Assembly (NCBI GenBank): GCA_002389705.1
Contig: DGQJ01000022.1
Location: 9,597 to 16,511 of the forward strand
Length of the DNA stretch: 6,915 nucleotides
Direction: 5' to 3'
DNA from: Bacteroidales bacterium UBA4417
Lineage (GTDB): Bacteria > Bacteroidota > Bacteroidia > Bacteroidales > UBA4417
In this document: positions 1 to 4,867 of the stretch, piece after piece
Layout: the number at the start of each line of letters is the position of its first letter
Position numbering within the stretch: position 1 is the first letter of the stretch
The notes under the pieces: generated by a model
The model's input: the letters and a program-made list of their open reading frames with translations, nothing else
The model's database searches: none
Told to the model about the DNA's origin: nothing
Program-made: the position numbers and the translations under genes

Positions 1-1145
1 TAACCTGCAGGCTTTGTTACATCGTAAATCGATTTAACAACCGGGCGGTAATCATTTACAACCACAACGGTATCGGTATTGGTGGAATACGATAGCAGGG
101 TCATTGTGAGTTTCTGACCGTTGGCAGCGTGTTCCGATTGTATGGAAACCTTTGGGTTAGCTTTGCCAGATTCCAGCGCTTTTCTTCCATCGGCAACCAT
201 TTTTTTAATTTCACTCTGGTGCAGATATGCAAACTGAAGTATGGCACGCATCCCGGTCATCTGACCTTCGGCCCGGTGCCTGATGTTATCAACATAGGTA
301 TCTTCACCGTTCAATCCTTCCTGAATAAACGAGAGCGTGTTCAGTATCCCGAAACTCTGCCTGCCATCGTTCACATCGAAGGTGCTGTGCCTGATGTAAT
401 CCAGTTCCGGCGGACCACCGGGCGCATAAATGGCGGTGGTAAATTTGTTGTCGGCCAGGTATTTCGACCAGTAAGGGAATACCACTTTGTTCGAAAACGT
501 CCTGATTTGTTCCGATACGTTCGGGTTGGTGTTCACGCCCAGGGTTTCGGATGCATTGCGCCTGTAGCCGTATTTCTGCCAATCGCCACCATAAGGTGCA
601 TATTCGTGAACATCCATGGTAACTTCGAAAAGGTACTTATCAAAAAAACGGTGCAAAGCCTGGGTTTCGGATTCGGTTAACACCAGGTGGTTGCGGTTCA
701 GATCGGCATCATTCCCGTTTCGCCTTTTGTTTACTTCCGAACCGTCAGGATTCATCTGCGGGACGATGACAATATCCAGTTTATCAAGCAGAAATTTGTT
801 TTCAGGCTTTATAAGCGATTGGGCTAGCATGAGGGCACCTTCCTTGCCCGACTGTTCGTTGCCATGCTGCTGGGCCAGGAACAAAACTTTCAGCTTCGAT
901 TTATCCTTGCCAAATTCGCCCGACGAAAATTTGAGCGCATACAGGTTACGGCCCTTCACCGACTGACCAATGGTTTCCACTTTCAGCAAACCCGACTGCT
1001 GATCAAGCTGGCTGACAAATGCAGTTAACTCATCGTAGGATGTGACTTTCTGGTAATTGTTTTTTTCGAGCGGAAGCATAATTGGTTGTGCAAAACTCAT
1101 CTTTGCAACAGCAATTGCAAAAATAAAAATGAGGCCAGGTTTCAT
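1..1145 (-). CDS. Secreted M14-family zinc carboxypeptidase (C-terminus outside window)
   Basis: This is an M14 (carboxypeptidase A-like) zinc metallopeptidase that should remove residues from peptide ends outside the cytoplasm. The frame stays open for 381 codons from the ATG at 1145 to the window edge, so the stop is not seen. Residues 1-19 form a signal peptide with a likely cut at FA|Q, which supports this start. The zinc site is visible: H94 and E97 in QQHGNEQ, and H180 in MDVHEY. NPDG at 132-135 and DLNRN at 148-152, with R141/R142 between them, match the M14 substrate-binding segment. E276 in LSFIQEG is the probable catalytic glutamate. Residues beyond about 285 look like the start of a C-terminal extension. 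The gene is divergent from the ATPase gene. No clear Shine-Dalgarno sequence precedes it. The family call is strong. The substrate is unknown and could be protein peptides or cell-wall peptides. Confidence 0.9.
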   Translation of the reverse strand, partial: MKPGLIFIFAIAVAKMSFAQPIMLPLEKNNYQKVTSYDELTAFVSQLDQQSGLLKVETIGQSVKGRNLYALKFSSGEFGKDKSKLKVLFLAQQHGNEQSGKEGALMLAQSLIKPENKFLLDKLDIVIVPQMNPDGSEVNKRRNGNDADLNRNHLVLTESETQALHRFFDKYLFEVTMDVHEYAPYGGDWQKYGYRRNASETLGVNTNPNVSEQIRTFSNKVVFPYWSKYLADNKFTTAIYAPGGPPELDYIRHSTFDVNDGRQSFGILNTLSFIQEGLNGEDTYVDNIRHRAEGQMTGMRAILQFAYLHQSEIKKMVADGRKALESGKANPKVSIQSEHAANGQKLTMTLLSYSTNTDTVVVVNDYRPVVKSIYDVTKPAG

Positions 1146-1206
1146 ATTCAGTATGTTGGAGAATAAAGGGGGCTGGTGCCAATGGCAGTAATAAGATGCC
1201 TGTTAG

Positions 1207-1214
1207 CGAAAGTA
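1207..1214 (-). promoter_or_regulatory. Possible -7 promoter element for the M14 peptidase gene
   Basis: Read on the minus strand this is TACTTTCG, a 7-of-8 match to the Bacteroidota -7 consensus TAnnTTTG. It lies 61 bases upstream of the peptidase start codon. I see no clear TTTG at the -33 distance, so the call is weak. It is simply the best candidate in the spacer on this strand. Confidence 0.25.
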
Positions 1215-1344
1215 AATGTAAGAATTATTGCTGGGATATGCGAAAAAATTTACACGAAAAAAATAACAAACTATTACAGCTAAAAATTCTTGGTTATGAA
1301 AAGGGTTGTCGGGTGGCACAGTTAATATCTGTATATCGCTGTAT

Positions 1345-1425
1345 ATGAAACAATTTCCCTACTTTTTAACCAGCTTAATATTCATTATTCTGGTCAACCG
1401 GGCTAATTCCGAAATTGTTGTTTAG
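1345..1425 (+). other. 26-residue signal-peptide-like mini-ORF, possible gene remnant
   Basis: The frame runs from an ATG at 1345 to a TAG at 1423-1425 and encodes 26 residues. It starts MKQFPYFLTSLIFIILV and continues with NRANS, which has the charged start, hydrophobic core and small residues near a cut site expected of a signal peptide or a single membrane helix. No TAnnTTTG element or Shine-Dalgarno sequence precedes it. It could be the leftover start of a secreted protein gene, a tiny membrane peptide, or chance in AT-rich DNA. The short length keeps confidence low. Confidence 0.2.
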
Positions 1426-1429
1426 CAGA

Positions 1430-1466
1430 ATACAATATTGTTTGATTACATCAAACAATATTGTAT
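1430..1466. repeat. Perfect 17-bp inverted repeat, operator-like
   Basis: The left arm ATACAATATTGTTTGAT (1430-1446) is the exact reverse complement of the right arm ATCAAACAATATTGTAT (1450-1466), with a 3-base centre TAC. Each arm contains the self-complementary decamer ACAATATTGT (1432-1441 and 1455-1464). The palindrome spans from the -33 element into the -7 element of the predicted ATPase promoter, and lies upstream of the expected transcript start. It is therefore more likely a protein-binding site on DNA than an RNA hairpin. No gene for a helix-turn-helix regulator is visible in the window. Confidence 0.85.
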
Positions 1467-1481
1467 CTTTGTATCAAACAA
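1432..1481. repeat. Two 23-bp imperfect tandem repeats plus a partial third
   Basis: Unit 1 (1432-1454) and unit 2 (1455-1477) agree at 18 of 23 positions: both begin ACAATATTGT and end ATCAA. A third start, ACAA, follows at 1478-1481, so ATCAAACAA occurs at both 1450-1458 and 1473-1481. The 23-bp period is about two helical turns, which would place repeated half-sites on the same face of the DNA. This array and the palindrome are two descriptions of the same overlapping bases. Confidence 0.6.
1441..1471 (+). promoter_or_regulatory. Bacteroidota-type promoter for the ATPase gene
   Basis: TTTG at 1441-1444 and TATCTTTG at 1464-1471 match the -33 (TTTG) and -7 (TAnnTTTG) consensus of the primary Bacteroidota sigma factor, with 19 bases between them. 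The -7 element ends 21 bases before the ATG at 1493, which predicts a very short leader of about 15 bases with no Shine-Dalgarno sequence. The inverted repeat at 1430-1466 covers the -33 element and the first bases of the -7 element, so a protein bound there should block RNA polymerase. Confidence 0.7.
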
Positions 1482-1492
1482 ATTAAACTGAT

Positions 1493-2701
1493 ATGATTTT
1501 AGAAAGTGTTATAGAGCATGTTGTGGAACAACAAATGTTAAGGCTTACTACACGCGATACCGGGTTGAAGCGTGAGCTAAAGCCTGCCACCAAAAGTTTA
1601 TCCTCACATGCCTTAATCATATCCGGAGTAAGACGATGCGGAAAAAGCACACTGCTGATGCAAATGATGAAAGATTTAGATGATACAAATTTGCTATACC
1701 TGAATTTCGAATCACCTCAATTATATGAATTCAACCTGCTGGATTTTGCCAGGTTAGATCAAATTATAGCACGCAAAGGCGCTAAAATTCTTTTTTTTGA
1801 CGAACTGCAATGGGTTGAAGGTTGGGAGATGTTTGTCCGCCAGAAATTGGACGAAGGCCTCCAGGTTGTGATCACAGGGTCAAATGCATCGCTGCTCAGC
1901 AAGGAGTTGGGAACCCGCTTAACCGGGCGGCATATCACCCAGGAGCTTTTCCCGTTTTCGTATTCCGAATTTCTGCAGTTTCAGCAACTATCGCCCAGAA
2001 CCGATAGCCTGGCAAAGTATATGCAAACCGGAGGATTTCCGGAGTTTGTAAAAAATGGAGATGACGAACAACTTGCCACGCTGTTTAATGATATATTGAT
2101 TCGCGACATCGTTACCCGTTACGGGATAAAAGATACTAAAAGCCTGCACAGGCTTGCGCAGTATCTTATTTCGAATATTGGCAACCGTATATCGGCTACG
2201 AAATTAAAACAAGCGCTTTCGATTGGTGCTACAAGTACGGTTTTAAGTTGGTTTTCGCACCTGGAGCTTTCGTACCTGGTATCTTTTTTACCTATGTTCA
2301 GTCATTCAACAAAGGCGCAGCTTATCAATCCACGTAAAGTATATGCCATTGATCTGGGTTTGGTGAACGTAGTTTCGTCAGTGCTCACTGAGGATGCAGG
2401 CCGCAAACTGGAGAACCTGGTATTTCTTCATTTGAGAAAAAAATACACTGAACTGTATTATTTCGACGAAAAAGGTGAATGCGATTTTGTGGCAATGAAA
2501 GGCGGTCAGGCAATGGAGTTGGTGCAGGTATGCTACGAACTTACAGCCGACAATTTAAAACGCGAACTGAATGGTTTGCTGGCAGCCATGCGTTTTTTCG
2601 GGCAACAAAAAGCAACGATAGTAACTTTTGGAGGCGCTGATCATATTGTTAACGAAGGTTTTACTGTTGAAGTTTTACCAGCATATCAATTCCTGGTTTA
2701 A
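1493..2701 (+). CDS. AAA_14/DUF4143 family ATPase, function unknown
   Basis: This is a complete 402-residue cytoplasmic P-loop ATPase of the AAA_14 plus DUF4143 type, at the usual length for the family. Walker A is GVRRCGKST at 45-53 and Walker B is ILFFDE at 99-104. A sensor-like ITGSN lies at 127-131 and the family motif GGFPEF at 180-185. The C-terminal part contains GECDFV (328-333, with D331) followed by MELVQV (341-346, with E342 and Q345). This resembles the D-x(n)-ExxQ pattern of a PD-(D/E)XK nuclease-like fold reported in this family, though no nuclease activity can be claimed. No signal peptide or membrane segment is visible. The start follows a good promoter closely and leaves a full-length domain. 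The gene stands alone: both neighbours have unrelated roles and separate promoters. Four 60-base samples counted by hand gave about 42% GC, against about 47% in the GH13 gene. The family role is not established. Confidence 0.92.
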   Translation: MILESVIEHVVEQQMLRLTTRDTGLKRELKPATKSLSSHALIISGVRRCGKSTLLMQMMKDLDDTNLLYLNFESPQLYEFNLLDFARLDQIIARKGAKILFFDELQWVEGWEMFVRQKLDEGLQVVITGSNASLLSKELGTRLTGRHITQELFPFSYSEFLQFQQLSPRTDSLAKYMQTGGFPEFVKNGDDEQLATLFNDILIRDIVTRYGIKDTKSLHRLAQYLISNIGNRISATKLKQALSIGATSTVLSWFSHLELSYLVSFLPMFSHSTKAQLINPRKVYAIDLGLVNVVSSVLTEDAGRKLENLVFLHLRKKYTELYYFDEKGECDFVAMKGGQAMELVQVCYELTADNLKRELNGLLAAMRFFGQQKATIVTFGGADHIVNEGFTVEVLPAYQFLV

Positions 2702-2742
2702 CAGTTAGCCTAATCCTTAGAGTTATCTAACTTCAAAATGCT

Positions 2743-2914
2743 CTACTCCGCATAAGGGCATGGTTTAAATTTCAAAAAAGCGGCTTCCATTAAATCCGGA
2801 TCAAGGTTTTCTGCAATAATATCAGGCTGTACAGGCCCCAAAAAAAATATTATCATAAATTTCTATCCTGCAAACGATTGCATGAAAACCAGGTGTTTTA
2901 TATGGTTTTTTTTC
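2743..2914 (-). pseudogene. Possible decayed, frameshifted coding fragment
   Basis: On the minus strand, an ATG at 2856 opens 37 codons ending with TAG at 2745-2743. The tail (…ENLDPDLMEAAFLKFKPC…) has a mix of residues more like real protein than AT-rich noise. A second frame, open from 2914 to a TGA at 2824-2822, reads …GFHAIVCRIEIYDNIFF and meets the first at a run of eight T (plus-strand A at 2840-2847). A one-base slip in that run would join them into about 57 residues. I recognise no family. It may be the end of a lost gene or chance, and there is no promoter or start upstream of the joined frame. Confidence 0.15.
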
Positions 2915-2917
2915 TTA

Positions 2918-2925
2918 TATCTTTG
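2918..2925 (+). promoter_or_regulatory. -7 promoter element for the GH13-GH31 unit
   Basis: TATCTTTG matches the Bacteroidota -7 consensus TAnnTTTG exactly and is the same octamer seen before the ATPase gene. It ends 20 bases before the ATG at 2946, giving a short leader without a Shine-Dalgarno sequence. The -33 region reads TGTTTTA (2894-2900) rather than a clean TTTG, so the promoter may be weaker or may need an activator, as is common for glycan-use genes. No palindrome overlaps it. Confidence 0.6.
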
Positions 2926-2945
2926 CCAAACCAAATCCCCAACCC

Positions 2946-4796
2946 ATGAAAAGAAACACCCTGATTTTTATTTGTATTTTCTGCCTCAAAACCGCTTTCG
3001 CACAGGTTACCATCGACCATGTTGAACCTCCCTGCTGGTGGACAGACATGAAAAACAACTCGCTGCAGCTGATGATCCATGGCAAAGATATTGGCAAAAC
3101 CAAGGCTGCTCTGGAGTATAAAGGCGTAAGTATAAAAGGGGTTACCAGCGCAGGTAATGACTATTTGTTTGTAGATCTGAATATCGGCAACACTGCAAAA
3201 CCGGGCACAATAAATATTGCATTTAAGGAAAAAGACAGCACATTTACCACCTACAAATACGAGCTGAAGGCACGTGCCGAAGGATCCGCCAAACGCAAAG
3301 GCTTCACAACGGCGGATATGATGTACCTCATTATGCCCGATCGCTTTGCCAACGGCGATCCCGGCAACGACGATATGCCCGGCATGTACGAAAAAGCAGA
3401 CCGGTCGAACCCAAACGGCAGGCACGGCGGTGATATAAAAGGAATAACCGACCACCTCGATTACCTGCAGAAACTGGGCGTTACAACCATCTGGTGCACC
3501 CCGCTGCTCGAAAACAACATGAATGCATACTCGTACCATGGTTATGCCATTACCGATCTTTACAAAATTGACCCCCGCTTTGGTACCAACGACAGCTACC
3601 GGCAAATGGTGGATGCCGCCCACAAAAAAGGGATGAAAGTGGTGATGGATATTGTTTTTAACCATTTCGGCACTAATTCGTACTGGATGAAAGACCTGCC
3701 ACAAAAAGACTGGATTCATGAGTGGCCCGAATTTACCCGCTCCAATTTCCGCGGCGGCGTAATTTCTGATCCATACCGCTCAAAAGCCGATGAAAAGAAA
3801 ATGTCGGACGGCTGGTTCGATACTTCTATGGCCGATTTTAACCAGAAAAATCCTTTTGTTGCCAAATACCTGATCCAAAACAGTATTTGGTGGATTGAAT
3901 TTGCCGGGCTTGATGGCTTGCGCCAGGATACATATCCTTACTCCGACAAGGATTTTATGGCTCAATGGATGAAAACCCTACGCGAGGAATATCCCAACCT
4001 GAATACCGTGGGCGAAGCCTGGATTAACTACCCGCCACAAATCTCGTACTGGATGGATAATAAATCCAACAAGGATGGGTACCGCTCCTACCTCTCGCAT
4101 GTTTTCGACTTCCCGCTTATGGGCGCCATTCAGAAAGCATTTACCGAAAACGAAGGCTGGGATACCGGCCTGGCTCGCCTGTACGAACTGCTCTCGCAGG
4201 ATTTCCTCTATAGCGATCCTTCAAAACTGATAACTTTCGCCGATAACCACGATATCGAACGCATGTACCCGATTCTCAAAACCGTTGAAAACGTGAAAAT
4301 GGCGCTTGCATTCCTGGCAACCACCCGCGGCATGCCTATGATTTATTACGGAACCGAAGCACTCAGCGACCGCGGAACCTTACAGGGCGACCCGGGTAAA
4401 CGCAAGGATTTCCCCGGCGGATGGCAGGGCGACGAAGTAAATATGTTTACCCGCGAAAACCTGAGCAACGACCAGAAAGATGTTCTGGACTATATGACTG
4501 CACTGTTCAACTGGCGCAAAAACAACAAAACCGTGCAGGAAGGCAAACTCACCCATTATATCCCCGAAGACGGTATTTATGTGTATTTCCGCACCCTCGA
4601 AAAAGAAAAACAGTCGGTAATGGTGATTATGAATAACAACGACAAATACGAAAAAACGCTTGCCACTTCACGCTTCGAGGAAAACCTGAAAGGATTTAAA
4701 CGCGGCAAAGACGTACTCAGCGGTAACCAGATCACTGACCTCAGCAAAATTGAAGTGCCTGCAAAAAGTGTGAAGATAATTGAGTTGATGAAGTAA
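2946..4796 (+). CDS. Periplasmic GH13 neopullulanase/cyclomaltodextrinase (SusA-like)
   Basis: This is a complete 616-residue GH13 glycoside hydrolase, nearly the length of Bacteroides neopullulanase SusA (about 617). It should cut alpha-1,4 bonds in pullulan, cyclodextrins or maltodextrins. Residues 1-19 are a signal peptide with a likely cut at FA|Q and no lipobox, which fits a periplasmic enzyme. Residues about 21-110 match the N-terminal beta-domain of cyclomaltodextrinases. The catalytic barrel follows: YHGY at 197-200, region I DIVFNH (235-240), region V-like MADFN (295-299), region II GLRQD (324-328, nucleophile D328), region III VGEAW (355-359, acid E357) and region IV FADNHD (431-436, D436). 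All three acidic residues are intact. Residues about 530-616 form the C-terminal beta-domain. It has its own promoter element and lies 71 bases before the GH31 gene, probably in one operon. The subfamily call is good, but the preferred substrate cannot be read from the sequence. Confidence 0.92.
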   Translation: MKRNTLIFICIFCLKTAFAQVTIDHVEPPCWWTDMKNNSLQLMIHGKDIGKTKAALEYKGVSIKGVTSAGNDYLFVDLNIGNTAKPGTINIAFKEKDSTFTTYKYELKARAEGSAKRKGFTTADMMYLIMPDRFANGDPGNDDMPGMYEKADRSNPNGRHGGDIKGITDHLDYLQKLGVTTIWCTPLLENNMNAYSYHGYAITDLYKIDPRFGTNDSYRQMVDAAHKKGMKVVMDIVFNHFGTNSYWMKDLPQKDWIHEWPEFTRSNFRGGVISDPYRSKADEKKMSDGWFDTSMADFNQKNPFVAKYLIQNSIWWIEFAGLDGLRQDTYPYSDKDFMAQWMKTLREEYPNLNTVGEAWINYPPQISYWMDNKSNKDGYRSYLSHVFDFPLMGAIQKAFTENEGWDTGLARLYELLSQDFLYSDPSKLITFADNHDIERMYPILKTVENVKMALAFLATTRGMPMIYYGTEALSDRGTLQGDPGKRKDFPGGWQGDEVNMFTRENLSNDQKDVLDYMTALFNWRKNNKTVQEGKLTHYIPEDGIYVYFRTLEKEKQSVMVIMNNNDKYEKTLATSRFEENLKGFKRGKDVLSGNQITDLSKIEVPAKSVKIIELMK

Positions 4797-4804
4797 CTGG
4801 ATTG

Positions 4805-4832
4805 CGGATGTCGGATGTTGGATGTCGGATGT
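4805..4832. repeat. Heptamer tandem repeat, four units of CGGATGT
   Basis: Four 7-bp units run without interruption (4805-4811, 4812-4818, 4819-4825, 4826-4832). All read CGGATGT except the third, which begins with T. The array starts 8 bases after the GH13 stop codon. In mRNA it has little self-pairing, so it does not look like a terminator. It may be a slippage-prone microsatellite or part of a dispersed intergenic repeat. Confidence 0.85.
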
Positions 4833-4840
4833 AAATTGTC

Positions 4841-4860
4841 AAATCGTAAATCGTAAATCC
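4841..4860. repeat. Second heptamer repeat, AAATCGT units
   Basis: AAATCGT occurs at 4841-4847 and 4848-4854 and is followed by a partial unit, AAATCC, at 4855-4860. A related 8-base unit, AAATTGTC (4833-4840), links it directly to the CGGATGT array. Together the two arrays fill 4805-4860, ending 7 bases before the GH31 start codon and covering most of the gap between the two genes. Confidence 0.75.
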
Positions 4861-4867
4861 CTTTTTT

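Larger units (their letters stand above)
1146..1492. other. AT-rich divergent intergenic spacer (347 bases)
   Basis: This spacer separates the divergently transcribed peptidase and ATPase genes, so it must hold both promoters. Its right end carries a palindrome and a good Bacteroidota promoter before the ATPase. Its left part holds only a weak promoter candidate for the peptidase. A direct repeat CTGTATAT occurs at 1329-1336 and 1339-1346, with a 10-bp period. A short signal-peptide-like frame lies at 1345-1425. I see nothing recognisable in 1220-1325 and no RNA gene. Confidence 0.7.
2702..2945. other. Intergenic spacer between ATPase and GH13 genes
   Basis: This 244-base AT-rich gap carries a possible decayed coding fragment on the minus strand and the promoter of the GH13 gene at its right end. 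CTGTACAG at 2827-2834 is a perfect 8-bp palindrome. A8 (2840-2847) and T8 (2906-2913) homopolymers are present. A weak stem, AGTTAG/CTAACT (2703-2708 with 2727-2732), follows the ATPase stop, but no T-run follows it, so I do not call a terminator. Confidence 0.6.

Noticed and set aside
129..680. Plus-strand frame of 183 codons
   Set aside because: It lies antisense to the M14 peptidase gene, whose zinc and catalytic motifs are clear. The plus frame has no recognisable motif.
1430..1466. Palindrome as an intrinsic terminator or RNA hairpin
   Set aside because: It lies upstream of the expected ATPase transcript start, is AT-rich with a 3-base loop, and no T-run follows. A DNA operator fits better.
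1319..2707. ACAGTTA at 1319-1325 and 2701-2707 as a target-site duplication around the ATPase
   Set aside because: Seven matching bases in AT-rich DNA are easily chance. No inverted ends or integrase are present, and the second copy overlaps the ATPase stop codon.
2703..2732. Possible terminator hairpin after the ATPase gene
   Set aside because: The AGTTAG/CTAACT stem is only 6 bp, AT-rich, has a long loop and is not followed by a T-run.
2898..3719. Open minus-strand frame of 273 codons across the start of the GH13 gene
   Set aside because: It is antisense to a GH13 gene with intact catalytic motifs and signal peptide. Its translation is repetitive in V, F, G and H, as expected of a mirror frame, and shows no domain.
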